DNA of 64,000 bases from Psychroserpens jangbogonensis (GCF_000797465.1 NZ_JSWG01000012.1:62001-126000), one strand, 5' to 3'. Positions 39,265-48,251 are shown, numbered from the stretch's first letter. Numbers and translations: made by a program. The notes: generated by a model from the sequence alone, not told the origin.

Positions 39265-40555
39265 TTGCTGAATCTAATATCATGGTGAATAGTTCTCTAT
39301 AGCCTTTCCAAAGTAAATCATCACTAAAACTATAATTATGAAATATAGGTGTAAACGTACCATTAACTTGTTTTACTTGTTTTATTATACGTTGTATGGC
39401 TTCTTTTTTATCTAATTGAGATTGGTGCTTTAACAATGCTGAATCTAAGCAATGAAATGAATGTATTTGCAATGGCGTTTGTACTTCATAATCTAAATCG
39501 TAAAACAAAAAAGGTGTACACGTACCAGCTCTAAATCCTAATTCTTTAATATAGCCCATTGTATAATCTTGATTAATTTCAAGTTCTACAAGATGACGAT
39601 ACGACTTTGGTAAGTTTAGTTTTGAAAAGGAATGACGCGAGGCTTGCAGTTCATAATTTACAATAGATTCCATTTTTTTCTTCTCTTTTTTCAAAATAGA
39701 AATATCGTCTAATGCAAAATACGAAGCTTTTAATCCAACTCTAGAATAATCTGCAACGGACTTTATCAGTGATACAAATCCCTTTTTATTGATATTGATG
39801 TTTTTATCATAAGTCGAATAGTCACCTATTAAAAAAAGGAATACAAACTTAAAATCGCAGCTTTTCTGCTTATTAATTATCCATTTGAAAGTATCATGTG
39901 GATCACGTGAAAACCCAAACAACACCATAGTTCTTTGATATAGTCGTCTTAATCTTAAACGAAACAAATCATTAAAAATACCTCCAAAAGTTCTTATCAA
40001 TCCCTTCTGTTTATAATAGTATGCTCTTGGCACATCAATAACAGGCTGAATTGAATATTCTTTTTTGGGGAAGCTAAAGTGCTCAAACTTTTCTTCTAGA
40101 ATAGCTTTGAGCTTATAAGCCCAAATATCCACAACAGGTTTTTGCAAAAAATTGTTATTAAAGGCAATACTTTCTGAAGGTGTAAATCGACCATAATCAT
40201 CTTTTACGTGTGGCAAATATTCTTCATACCTACTCAGCAAATAGAATGATGCTGCAAAAATATCATAAGGTAAAGCACTCTTTTCTCCAGTTGCAAAAAA
40301 GCCTTTTGTTTCATTCCAATCTTGAACATTTATATCAATATCTGAAAGGCCTTGCTCAAAAAGCAACTCATGACTTCTAACAAAAACCTCATTACTCAGA
40401 GGTTTTTTTGTGTAAGACATTTTCATGCTATCATGCGCAATAAAATCCTCGATAGTCGTTGTAAAAGATACAGGAATACCCAATATTCGTGTACACATAT
40501 GTTTAAATGTGTAACGTAACCTTGGTGTTATTTTATGTGTATAAACAAGAAGCAT
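39254..40555 (-). CDS. DUF7033/polysaccharide deacetylase-fold protein
   Basis: This 433-residue protein has an N-terminal domain of the kind now called DUF7033 (DYGRFTPSESIAFNNNFLQK) and a C-terminal NodB-like barrel. The usual catalytic DxD near the start of the barrel reads PVIDVPRAYYY, so the second Asp is replaced by Pro. The protein could be an inactive relative or use another metal ligand. I start at ATG 40555; a TTG at 40567 is the only upstream alternative. It overlaps the nucleotidase gene by 11 bp. Confidence 0.7.
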   Translation of the reverse strand: MLLVYTHKITPRLRYTFKHMCTRILGIPVSFTTTIEDFIAHDSMKMSYTKKPLSNEVFVRSHELLFEQGLSDIDINVQDWNETKGFFATGEKSALPYDIFAASFYLLSRYEEYLPHVKDDYGRFTPSESIAFNNNFLQKPVVDIWAYKLKAILEEKFEHFSFPKKEYSIQPVIDVPRAYYYKQKGLIRTFGGIFNDLFRLRLRRLYQRTMVLFGFSRDPHDTFKWIINKQKSCDFKFVFLFLIGDYSTYDKNININKKGFVSLIKSVADYSRVGLKASYFALDDISILKKEKKKMESIVNYELQASRHSFSKLNLPKSYRHLVELEINQDYTMGYIKELGFRAGTCTPFLFYDLDYEVQTPLQIHSFHCLDSALLKHQSQLDKKEAIQRIIKQVKQVNGTFTPIFHNYSFSDDLLWKGYRELFTMILDSANED

Positions 40556-40649
40556 AAATGAACTCAAATTCTAGTTCTTAAAAATACCAAATTACGAATG
40601 GAAAATGGTCATTTTATAATTGGAATTTAGAAATTGATTCTCGACGTTT

Positions 40650-41348
40650 TCACAATAGAGATTCATCGGCAAAACTAAAATAGCTGCTTTCTGTAATAAT
40701 AAGATGATCAAGAACCTTAATATCTAGGCTTTGAGCAGCCATTTTTAACTTTTGAGTCAAATTTTTATCAGCTTCACTAGGTTTTAAAGTCCCAGAAGGA
40801 TGGTTATGAGTTAAGATTAATCCAACAGCACCAACTTCTAAAGCAGTTTTAAGTGCCAATCGAACGTCAACTAAAGTTCCAGTAATACCACCTTTACTTA
40901 ATTGATTTTTCTGTATGACTTTATTCGAATTGTTTAAATATATAATCCAAAACTCCTCATGAGGTAATTCTCCAATTACTGGTTGCATGAGCTCAAAAAC
41001 TGAAACACTTGAACTAATTTTATTTTTTTCAAGAGCTTCATTCCCTCGTCGACGTCTTCCCAACTCTAAAGCTGCAGCAATACTTATGGCTTTAGCTTCT
41101 CCAATACCTTTAAAGGTCATGAGTTGTTTTAATGAAAGTTTGCCTAAAGCGTTGAGATTATTATCAACACTTGCTAAAATTCGTTTGCTCAGCGAAACCG
41201 CACTTTCATCTCTATTTCCAGATCCAATAAGGATAGCAACTAATTCGGCATCGCTTAATGTCGCCTTTCCTTTATCACGGAGCTTTTCTCTTGGCTGATC
41301 ATCATGAGACCAGTTTTTTATGGAAAAGGAAATTGATTTTTCGGTCAT
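40650..41348 (-). CDS. radC: RadC/JAB-domain protein
   Basis: This 232-residue protein has an N-terminal helix-hairpin-helix region (LMTFKGIGEAKAISIAAALE) and a C-terminal JAB/MPN+ metal site (THNHPSGTLKPSEAD). The name RadC is historical; a DNA-repair role is not proven and the biochemical activity is unknown. A near-consensus -7 box lies just upstream. Confidence 0.9.
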   Translation of the reverse strand: MTEKSISFSIKNWSHDDQPREKLRDKGKATLSDAELVAILIGSGNRDESAVSLSKRILASVDNNLNALGKLSLKQLMTFKGIGEAKAISIAAALELGRRRRGNEALEKNKISSSVSVFELMQPVIGELPHEEFWIIYLNNSNKVIQKNQLSKGGITGTLVDVRLALKTALEVGAVGLILTHNHPSGTLKPSEADKNLTQKLKMAAQSLDIKVLDHLIITESSYFSFADESLL

Positions 41349-41352
41349 TTTA

Positions 41353-41360
41353 TAAAGATA
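41353..41360 (-). promoter_or_regulatory. Near-consensus -7 element of radC (leaderless spacing)
   Basis: On the minus strand TATCTTTA differs from TAnnTTTG only at the last base. It is separated from the ATG by four bases. Confidence 0.4.
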
Positions 41361-41418
41361 TATTGTAACTTTCTACAGTATAAATATATGCATTATATAG
41401 AAAAAATACTATATTATT

Positions 41419-41862
41419 ATGAAATCCATTTTCACTCCTGAAGCTCATACTGAAATTATGAGTAGAATTAAAAAACTTGATGAACATACACAGCCACAAT
41501 GGGGAAAAATGAGTGTAGGTCAGATGTTGAATCACTGTCAATTTCCGCTTCATATTATTCTTGAGAAGGAAGATTATAATCTAAAACCAAATTGGCTAGT
41601 CAACTTATTGTTTAAAAAAACAATGTACAGTGACAAACCGTGGAGAAAAAATCTACCTACCGTTCCTCGTTTTAAAGCAACAGACAAGAGACGTTTTTCT
41701 GAAGAGACACCAAAATTGATAAGTTTATTAGAAGAATTACATACACATAAAGATAGAACAGATTGGCAACCTCATCCTGCATTTGGCGAACTCACCAAAG
41801 AGCAATGGGGAAAAATGCAATACAAACATTTAGATCATCATTTAAAACAATTTGGTGCTTAA
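41419..41862 (+). CDS. DUF1569 (DinB-like fold) protein
   Basis: This 147-residue protein has the DUF1569 pattern: LDEHTQPQWGKMSVGQMLNH (about 19-38) and the C-terminal HPAFGELTKEQWGKMQYKHL followed by DHHLKQFG. The family has a DinB-like four-helix bundle with a possible His metal site. Its function is unknown. Its stop overlaps the next gene by one base (TAATG). Confidence 0.8.
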   Translation: MKSIFTPEAHTEIMSRIKKLDEHTQPQWGKMSVGQMLNHCQFPLHIILEKEDYNLKPNWLVNLLFKKTMYSDKPWRKNLPTVPRFKATDKRRFSEETPKLISLLEELHTHKDRTDWQPHPAFGELTKEQWGKMQYKHLDHHLKQFGA

Positions 41863-42452
41863 TGAAATATCCTCCTAAACACCATCTGGACGACGACCAA
41901 AATCATATGATTGAGGTGATTAAAACCTATCCTTTGGCAACTGTTATTTCTATAGCAGACAATCAACCATTAATTACACATTTGCCTTTAATTTTCGAGA
42001 ATGGAAAGCTCATTGGCCATATCGATATTTATAATCCTCAGGCGAACCTTTTGAAAGACAACAACGATATTACACTTATTTTTTCTGGTCCTGAATGTTA
42101 TATTTCTCCTAGTGTTTATAACACGACGCAACTACCAACATGGAATTATATTAAAGTACATTTAAAAGGAAAAGTAAAAGCGATTGAAAGTAAAGCGGCT
42201 TTAAAACAATCGTTGATTGCTATGACAGAATTTTTAGAAGCTCCTGATCATAAGTATGTTTTAGAACCAGATAACCCAAGGTTAGATCGAAACCTGAATT
42301 ACATAAAAATGTTTGAAATTACTATAACCCATTGGGAAGGGAAATTCAAATTATCCCAAGATAAAAAACCAAGTGATACCAAAGCTGCTAGAACTGAATT
42401 AGTGAGAGCAAATCAAGAAAGTATCAGGAAATTTTTGGATTCTGTTTTTTAA
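41862..42452 (+). CDS. FMN-binding PaiB-like protein
   Basis: This 196-residue protein starts at ATG 41862 (MKYPPKHHLDDDQNHMIEVI), overlapping the stop of the DUF1569 gene. The start further upstream in the same frame lies inside that gene and encodes non-family sequence. PaiB/FMN-binding split-barrel features are visible (THLPLIF; LIGHIDIYNPQANLL; PTWNYIKVHLKGKVK; KFKLSQDKKPSD). B. subtilis PaiB is linked to repression of sporulation and protease genes; a role here is unknown. Confidence 0.85.
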   Translation: MKYPPKHHLDDDQNHMIEVIKTYPLATVISIADNQPLITHLPLIFENGKLIGHIDIYNPQANLLKDNNDITLIFSGPECYISPSVYNTTQLPTWNYIKVHLKGKVKAIESKAALKQSLIAMTEFLEAPDHKYVLEPDNPRLDRNLNYIKMFEITITHWEGKFKLSQDKKPSDTKAARTELVRANQESIRKFLDSVF

Positions 42453-42475
42453 TTATGCATATCTGAATAAATTAT

Positions 42476-42483
42476 TATTTTTG
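42476..42483 (+). promoter_or_regulatory. -7 promoter element of the DUF4476 gene
   Basis: TATTTTTG is an exact TAnnTTTG match 42 bp before the ATG. Confidence 0.5.
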
Positions 42484-42525
42484 GCACATGTTTTGAATAA
42501 AGCATATTTCTAAATATCAATCATT

Positions 42526-43425
42526 ATGAAAAATATTACCTTTTTAACATTACTTTTAGTTAGTCTATTCTCTAATGCTCAGGAATCTCAATTGACAATC
42601 TTTTCAGAAGATGGAGATGCGTTTTATGTAATTCTAAATGGCATCAGACAAAATGAAGAACCAGTAGTTAATATTGCTGTAGACTATTTAGTAAATGAAT
42701 ACTACGACACCAAAATCATATTTGCTGATGAATCGATTCCTGTATTGGAAAAGAAACATCTTATGGTTGTAGATATTGATAATAACCGAGGAGAGTTTGT
42801 CTATAAAATCAAAACAACTAAGCGAGGTAAAAAATTGCGCTATTACTCTTTTACGCCTTTTCAGGCTATTTTGCCACCTCCAAGTAATGTTTCAGTCATT
42901 CATTATAATGCTGTAGCTCTAGCTCCTATACAAACCATAACACAAACCACTACGACTACGTCTTCTGGTAACGGTGACCAAATTAATATTGGTGTTGGTG
43001 TAAATGCAGACGGAACTAATGTTGGTGTTGGAATTAATGTTAATACGGGATCATCAACGACTACAACGCAAACTACAACAACTACAACAGGAGGGCCTAC
43101 TGATGTCATCATTGTTGAAGAACCAGGTTGTTACGTTATGTCACGTCCTGATTTTAATCAGGCATTAGAATCAATTAAAAGTAAAACGTTTTCAGATTCT
43201 AAGTTAACACTGGCTAAACAGATCACGAAAGGTAATTGTTTGACTTCAGGTCAGGTTGCTCATATTACAAGCCTATTTGATTTTGAAGATACTAGATTAG
43301 AGTATGCAAAGTTTGCTTATTCGTATTGCTTTAATCCAGAGAACTTCTGGAAAGTAAATAACTCTTTTCAATTCGAATCTACAATTGAAGAATTAGACGA
43401 ACATATTGCGTCGTTTGGACACTAA
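42526..43425 (+). CDS. Secreted DUF4476-domain protein
   Basis: This 299-residue protein has a signal peptide (1-18, ending NAQ), an N-terminal strand domain (about 22-125), a low-complexity linker (about 140-195) with runs of Thr and two copies of a VGVGxNxxxG pattern, and a C-terminal DUF4476 domain (about 201-298, MSRPDFNQALESIKSKTFSD to HIASFG). DUF4476 is common in Bacteroidota and has no known function. It converges with the next lipoprotein gene with only 2 bp between stops. Confidence 0.82.
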   Translation: MKNITFLTLLLVSLFSNAQESQLTIFSEDGDAFYVILNGIRQNEEPVVNIAVDYLVNEYYDTKIIFADESIPVLEKKHLMVVDIDNNRGEFVYKIKTTKRGKKLRYYSFTPFQAILPPPSNVSVIHYNAVALAPIQTITQTTTTTSSGNGDQINIGVGVNADGTNVGVGINVNTGSSTTTTQTTTTTTGGPTDVIIVEEPGCYVMSRPDFNQALESIKSKTFSDSKLTLAKQITKGNCLTSGQVAHITSLFDFEDTRLEYAKFAYSYCFNPENFWKVNNSFQFESTIEELDEHIASFGH

Positions 43426-43427
43426 AT

Positions 43428-44066
43428 TTATTGCACGTTATAAGACTCAAGACGCCTTATAATACTTGGAGTTTCCTGTGATACAAAAGAGGAAGTATCA
43501 TACACAAGTCCGATACCATCTGAATAATAAAAGCGATCTAGACTAGGAGCTTGTTCTCCATCTGGCAAAATAACATAACGCTCAGAATTTATACAATCAA
43601 AAGTTCCTGCTTCAACACTGAGTGATGTTGTATCATCTGTTAATTTTTCTACGATATTTCCCCAATCATTTTCATCAAGAGTTCTTACTGAATAATCATT
43701 ATTTGTGAATTTTACTTCACCAGTATTCCAAATAAGATTGCCTTCAAATTCCCTTAAATATTCAAAATATTCTCCATTGGGATTACAATAAGTTATTTGA
43801 TTTTCATTACCTGTTGTGAGACGTCTAAACTTAAAATAGGTTTTACCTTCAAACACTTCAGTCCCAACAATACTGATCGAATCCACAACTCCAGTATCGT
43901 CATAAGTTTCTGTATTTATATTGTAACGGTAATTTTTATATACCCAGAAATTATCAACAGTTAAGGCATAAAAATTTTCGATTTGAGCTTCTGGTGTATT
44001 AGAATCGTCGCTAGAACATGAAAAGAATAAAGATAGAATACATACTGTGATAAGAATACGTCTCAT
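43428..44066 (-). CDS. Lipoprotein of unknown function
   Basis: This 212-residue protein starts MRRILITVCILSLFFSCSSD, a clear lipoprotein signal with the lipidated Cys at 17 and no Asp at +2. The rest is a mostly beta-strand domain with Trp and Tyr (TVDNFWVYKNYRYN; RYVILPDGEQAPSLDRFYYS) typical of a flavobacterial lipoprotein group of unknown role. It is divergent from the second lipoprotein gene and shares its 318-bp intergenic region. Confidence 0.7.
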   Translation of the reverse strand: MRRILITVCILSLFFSCSSDDSNTPEAQIENFYALTVDNFWVYKNYRYNINTETYDDTGVVDSISIVGTEVFEGKTYFKFRRLTTGNENQITYCNPNGEYFEYLREFEGNLIWNTGEVKFTNNDYSVRTLDENDWGNIVEKLTDDTTSLSVEAGTFDCINSERYVILPDGEQAPSLDRFYYSDGIGLVYDTSSFVSQETPSIIRRLESYNVQ

Positions 44067-44182
44067 AATAATTAATTGATTTTAAAAATTGATTAATAAT
44101 CGTAGTTGTTTAGAATAGACGTATTGAATTGGTTGGTTTGAATTGATAACGAGACACTATTGAAGTTATTGTAAAAGATAAT

Positions 44183-44209
44183 GAGATTCTAAATCAAGTT
44201 CAGAATGAC
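44183..44209. repeat. REP-like dispersed element, single copy here
   Basis: The 27 bp run GAGATTCTAAATCAAGTTCA then GAATGAC. The ATTCT/AGAAT arms pair around a CAAG centre. I recall very similar palindromic sequences repeated between genes in many Bacteroidota genomes. Only one copy is seen in this window, so repetition is not shown here. Confidence 0.45.
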
Positions 44210-44242
44210 AAACAGTCAAATGCAAAAAAAATAAATCTTCCT

Positions 44243-44304
44243 ACCATTAGATTGACCGTTCGTCCAGAAACACACCCAGTAGATAAGTCAAGTCACCATT
44301 AGAT
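44243..44304 (+). promoter_or_regulatory. Cluster of LytTR-type binding boxes upstream of the lipoprotein gene
   Basis: ACCGTTCGTC at 44255-44264 fits the LytTR consensus and contains the AlgR core CCGTTCGTC. ACCATTAGAT occurs twice as a perfect repeat (44243-44252 and 44295-44304), 52 bp apart, close to five helical turns. A degenerate copy is at 44274-44284. A LytTR regulator gene lies 4 kb away (48252-49019). The proximal box sits about 45 bp upstream of the predicted start, a typical activator position. Confidence 0.5.
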
Positions 44305-44336
44305 AAACACATGGCTTAAGCTCCTGACAATCACTA

Positions 44337-44344
44337 TATATTTA
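44337..44344 (+). promoter_or_regulatory. Near-consensus -7 element of the lipoprotein gene
   Basis: TATATTTA differs from TAnnTTTG at the last base only. It lies 33 bp downstream of the last LytTR-type box, and the ATG is at 44385. Confidence 0.4.
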
Positions 44345-44384
44345 CATCAAGCAATACTGCTTTAATCAAGTTAAAACAATTATC

Positions 44385-45056
44385 ATGAAAAATTTAATGC
44401 TATTAATTCCTCTTGTATGTATCTTATTTACATCATGCAGTACAGAAGATGTAAATGAAACAACTTTAGAACAAAAAACAGAAGCTGCTTATGTATTTAA
44501 GCTATCTAATGCAAATGATTGGGAAGCTGTTGTAAGTACAGATTTAGGAGAGAAAACAAATAATACATTCGGATCTAGTAGAAATGGAAATAGCTTACAT
44601 GCACATGGAGATTTTGGTGCTTTCGGTGGAGGACATATTTCTTTCTCAGGAACTCAAAACAATGGAGGTGCCCATGGAAGCGCTGCAATTGAATTAACTT
44701 TTGGTCCTTTTGGCACTGCCAATGTTGTAATAGAAACAGTAAGTGTAATATCAATAGGAGATAATCAAGTAGTCTATGGAGGTCAAATTATTGAAGTTAT
44801 CGAAAACACTGTAATGTTCCCACCACCACCACCTGGATTTCCAGCACCACCATGTGATCCTTATGAGCTTGGAACCTATGTGTACTTTGCCGTCAAAGAT
44901 AATGGACAAGGAAACAATGCTCCATCAGATCAATACAGTCCTTTCATATCAAATAATTGTAATCAAGATTCTAGTGGAGGAGCTAATAATCCATGGTCAT
45001 TTTTTGGATTTACCGATGTAGAGTCATCTAAAGATAAAATAAAGGTAAACGATTAA
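44385..45056 (+). CDS. Lipoprotein with His/Gly-rich domain, likely LytTR target
   Basis: This 223-residue protein has a lipoprotein signal (LVCILFTSCS, lipidated Cys18). The mature part has HAHGDFGAFGGGHISFSG (about 72-89), a strand region with VVYGGQIIEVIEN, a Pro-rich stretch (PPPPPGFPAPP) and a C-terminal VYFAVKDNGQGNNAPSDQ. I do not recognise a named domain. Its upstream LytTR-type boxes and position beside the phosphorelay suggest it is expressed under control of that system. A strong terminator separates it from the Hpt gene. Confidence 0.65.
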   Translation: MKNLMLLIPLVCILFTSCSTEDVNETTLEQKTEAAYVFKLSNANDWEAVVSTDLGEKTNNTFGSSRNGNSLHAHGDFGAFGGGHISFSGTQNNGGAHGSAAIELTFGPFGTANVVIETVSVISIGDNQVVYGGQIIEVIENTVMFPPPPPGFPAPPCDPYELGTYVYFAVKDNGQGNNAPSDQYSPFISNNCNQDSSGGANNPWSFFGFTDVESSKDKIKVND

Positions 45057-45091
45057 ACCTTAAGATATTTGCTATTAATTAATCTATTAGG

Positions 45092-45128
45092 TGTAGTATC
45101 GAATTAAAGCTTGGTACTACACTTTTTG
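45092..45128 (+). terminator. Intrinsic terminator after the lipoprotein gene
   Basis: GTGTAGTA/TACTACAC (arms 45092-45099 and 45116-45123, 16-nt loop) precedes TTTTT. Confidence 0.8.
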
Positions 45129-45283
45129 TATTAAAACAAATTGTAGAGACACATAACGATAGAACATTAATCAAACGATCAACTATCTTTTATTTCCCAG
45201 AAGTCCGATACCTATTTATCTATACTTATTAAAGTGTATCTTCGGAATATATAATTGATATAAGATTTATTACAACAGTTTAC

Positions 45284-45640
45284 ATGCATTGGAATACTAA
45301 AATTATAAATCCACAAGATTTAAATAAAATCTCCAGAGGAGACGATAAAATAATTCTTAAATACCTTTTACAATTTCAAGAATTAATCCCTCAACGGATT
45401 GATAGTTTAAAAGAAAGCTTAAAAGCTGAAGACAGAAAACAAGTCCGTCAATTGTTACACCAAATGAGTCCGCAGATACAGTTTTTTGGAATTATGGATC
45501 TTGTAAAACCCATTAGACGTTTAGAGTTAGATTATGAAACCATGCCCTTAGAAGAATTAAACACACTAATAGAAACAGTAATAATAAAGCTAGACCTCGC
45601 TATTAACGATGTAAATTTAGCAATTAGAGAAAATTTCTAA
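45284..45640 (+). CDS. Stand-alone histidine phosphotransfer (Hpt) protein
   Basis: This 118-residue all-helical protein has the layout of an Hpt domain, with His59 in LLHQMSPQIQFFGI as the likely phospho-accepting residue. Most Hpt domains have HxLKG here; this one has HQMSP, so the Lys at +3 and the Gly at +4 are missing while the later FG is kept. It lies 12 bp before the hybrid kinase gene and would shuttle phosphate from the kinase receiver to the LytTR regulator. The assignment is strong by context and moderate by motif. Confidence 0.75.
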   Translation: MHWNTKIINPQDLNKISRGDDKIILKYLLQFQELIPQRIDSLKESLKAEDRKQVRQLLHQMSPQIQFFGIMDLVKPIRRLELDYETMPLEELNTLIETVIIKLDLAINDVNLAIRENF

Positions 45641-45652
45641 CCACCAACCCTC

Positions 45653-48250
45653 ATGAAAACAAAGCCACTTCTTTTTTTAATTGCATTTTTTTGTTTGCTA
45701 TTATCAGCTAAAGCACAACTACTTTCAAAAACCAAACAAGATTCGTTAATTACTATATGGAAAGACCTAACGCAACAAGACACTATTCGCTTAAACGCAA
45801 TACACAGAATAGCAATGGAAGGCTACCGTTTTAACAAACCAGATAGTGCTTTATATTACGCCGAATTACAATATGATTTTGCACTTATAACAAAGCATAA
45901 GAATTTTCAAGCTCTTGCTTTAAATACACAAGGCGACTATTATTTATTAAAAGGTGATCCTGATAAATCATACGACATATTTAACCGAGCATTAGAATTA
46001 TCTGAAGAAATTAATGATCCAAGAATAAAGGTTATTTCTTTAGGTAATATTTCAAGAGTCTTCGAATCAAAAGGTGATTTAGAAAAGGAACTAGACTATA
46101 ATTTACAAATATTAAAAATAAGTGAAGAGATACAAGATAAAGTAAGTGTCGGAAAAAGTTTAGCCGATATTGGTAAAACTTATGCGAGGAAAGGTAATCT
46201 AACTTCTGGATTAGAATATCTTATTAGATCCAAAAAAATCTTCGAAGAACTCGACGATAAACAAAACATTACTAGAGTTAGATCCTTCATGGCTAATATT
46301 TATATGCAACAAGGAGAACTAGACGAAGCTATAAAACTTATAACTCTAAATCTTAATTACTTTGAAGACATAGGGAATAAAACACTTTTGGCAGGCTCTT
46401 TATCTAATATTGCTGGTATTTATGCAAGACAAGGCGATAATAAAAAAGCTTTAAAAAATTTAGAGAAAGCTTTAAGGCATTTTGAAGATATCGGAAACAT
46501 ACCATACATCGCAAGGCTTTCTCAGAATATGGGACGTCTTTATTATGATGAAGGCAACCTAGAACGCGCCTTAGAATACGCGACAAAAAGTTTAAAATTA
46601 TCTGAAATAACAAAAAATTTAAACATAACTGCTGCAGCAAAGAAAAAAATTGGAATAATCCTTGCGGACCAAGGGAAACATAATCAGGCCATCTCATATA
46701 GCAATGATGCATTAATCTTTTACCAAGACACAGGTGATGTGATTGGCATTAGTGATGTTTCTAAAAACCTAACAAGAAGCTATAAAGCTAACGGAAACTA
46801 CAAAAAAGCTCTAGAAATGAATACGCTTCATTTTCAGATGCGAGACAGCTTAAATAGCAAAGAAAACCAAAAAGCTATTATTGAATTGCAAGTCCAATCA
46901 AATTACGATAAACAAAAAGCAATAGACGATCTTGAAAATGAAAAGAAGATTGCATTGCAAGAGCAAAAAACAGCCGCACAACAACGTATTTCTTGGGCCA
47001 TTGGCATTGGGTTACTACTCATCTCTTTATTGGCAATACTCATATTTAATAGACTTAAAGTAACGCGTAAACAGAAAGTCATCATAGAGGAGCAAAAGAA
47101 AAAAGTAGAACAATCTGAAAAGTATAAAGAACAGTTTCTAGCGAATATGAGCCATGAAATTAGAACACCCATGCATGCGATTTCTGGAATGACAAACATA
47201 TTGGAGCGTAACGATCATCCAAAATCACAAGATGTTTTTCTAAAAGCGATGCGCACAAGTTCTGACAATCTGGTTGTCATTTTAAATGATGTTCTGGACC
47301 TTTCAAAAATTGAAGCTGGTAAACTAGAAATTGAGAACATTTCACTAAACCTTGAAGCTGTAATAGAAAATGTTATTCAAATTCTCAAATATAAAGCAGA
47401 AGAAAAAGGTTTGATTTTATCTTATGATGTTTCTGAAAATGTACCAACGTTGATCATGGGAGATCCAACACGATTAAACCAAATTTTAATTAATCTTGTT
47501 GGAAATGCAATTAAATTTACTGAAAAAGGAAGCGTGGACATTGAAGTCTCTTCGACTAATAATGTTCTTCATTTTGCAATAAAAGATACAGGTATAGGCA
47601 TCCCAAAAGACAAACATAAAACCATTTTTGGAGCTTTTGAACAAGCCAAAGAATCAACCACAAGATATTATGGAGGTACTGGATTAGGTCTTAATATTTC
47701 TAAACAACTAGTCAATTTACAAAATGGGGAAATTTGGGTAGAAAGCTCAGAAGGGAAAGGTAGTACATTCAATTTTGACTTGCCTTTAACTATTCCGGAA
47801 CCTGATGCCATTAGTCAGAATTTCATATCTGAAGACAAACTAAAAACGATGGCAGAATCTTTAAAGGGCATTCGAATTCTTATTGCTGAAGACAACCCAT
47901 TTAATCAAATGATAGCTCAGGATGACCTCTCGTATTATATTGAAGATGTTACTATAGACACTGTTGAAAATGGTGCTTTGGCAATTGAAAAATTCAAAAC
48001 AAATACCTTTGATCTCATTCTAATGGATGTGCAAATGCCTGAAATGAATGGATTTGAAGCGACACAAAGCATTAGAGAAATAGAAAAATCTGAAGAAAGA
48101 ACAACTACAATTCCAATCATCGCCATGACTGCAAGTTTATTGAAGACAGAAATAGATAGTTGCTATGATGCTGGAATGAATAATTACATTCCTAAGCCTT
48201 ATAAGCTAGAAGAATTAATTGTGCCTATCTTTAACGAGCTAAAGTCATAA
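45653..48250 (+). CDS. TPR-containing hybrid sensor histidine kinase
   Basis: This 865-residue protein has a signal peptide (1-22), a periplasmic tetratricopeptide array (about 70-390), one membrane segment (about 446-465, AIGIGLLLISLLAILIF), a short coiled coil, and a kinase core with His501 in FLANMSHEIRTPM. The N box (LINLVGNAIKFTEKG), G1 (DTGIGIP) and G2 (GTGLGLNIS) are intact. The receiver domain carries Asp792 in LILMDVQMPEM. The internal receiver plus the separate Hpt imply a four-step phosphorelay. The signal is unknown; TPRs suggest a protein or peptide ligand or partner. Confidence 0.93.
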   Translation: MKTKPLLFLIAFFCLLLSAKAQLLSKTKQDSLITIWKDLTQQDTIRLNAIHRIAMEGYRFNKPDSALYYAELQYDFALITKHKNFQALALNTQGDYYLLKGDPDKSYDIFNRALELSEEINDPRIKVISLGNISRVFESKGDLEKELDYNLQILKISEEIQDKVSVGKSLADIGKTYARKGNLTSGLEYLIRSKKIFEELDDKQNITRVRSFMANIYMQQGELDEAIKLITLNLNYFEDIGNKTLLAGSLSNIAGIYARQGDNKKALKNLEKALRHFEDIGNIPYIARLSQNMGRLYYDEGNLERALEYATKSLKLSEITKNLNITAAAKKKIGIILADQGKHNQAISYSNDALIFYQDTGDVIGISDVSKNLTRSYKANGNYKKALEMNTLHFQMRDSLNSKENQKAIIELQVQSNYDKQKAIDDLENEKKIALQEQKTAAQQRISWAIGIGLLLISLLAILIFNRLKVTRKQKVIIEEQKKKVEQSEKYKEQFLANMSHEIRTPMHAISGMTNILERNDHPKSQDVFLKAMRTSSDNLVVILNDVLDLSKIEAGKLEIENISLNLEAVIENVIQILKYKAEEKGLILSYDVSENVPTLIMGDPTRLNQILINLVGNAIKFTEKGSVDIEVSSTNNVLHFAIKDTGIGIPKDKHKTIFGAFEQAKESTTRYYGGTGLGLNISKQLVNLQNGEIWVESSEGKGSTFNFDLPLTIPEPDAISQNFISEDKLKTMAESLKGIRILIAEDNPFNQMIAQDDLSYYIEDVTIDTVENGALAIEKFKTNTFDLILMDVQMPEMNGFEATQSIREIEKSEERTTTIPIIAMTASLLKTEIDSCYDAGMNNYIPKPYKLEELIVPIFNELKS

Positions 48251-48251
48251 T

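Larger units (their letters stand above)
44067..44384. other. 318-bp intergenic region between divergent lipoprotein genes
   Basis: This is the only stretch over 300 bp without a gene. It holds a REP-like element (44183-44209), a cluster of LytTR-type boxes (44243-44304) and a near-consensus -7 box (44337-44344) for the rightward gene. I see no reading frame in it. Confidence 0.7.

Noticed and set aside
41350-41553. 67-residue minus-strand frame near radC
   Set aside because: It overlaps the DUF1569 gene in antisense and lacks any conserved pattern.
41763-41861. Upstream start for the PaiB-like gene
   Set aside because: The extra 33 residues are read from the DUF1569 gene in another frame and do not match the family.
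42903-43112. Valine-rich frame opposite the DUF4476 linker
   Set aside because: It is only the complement of the Thr-codon repeats, so the translation is a by-product of low complexity.
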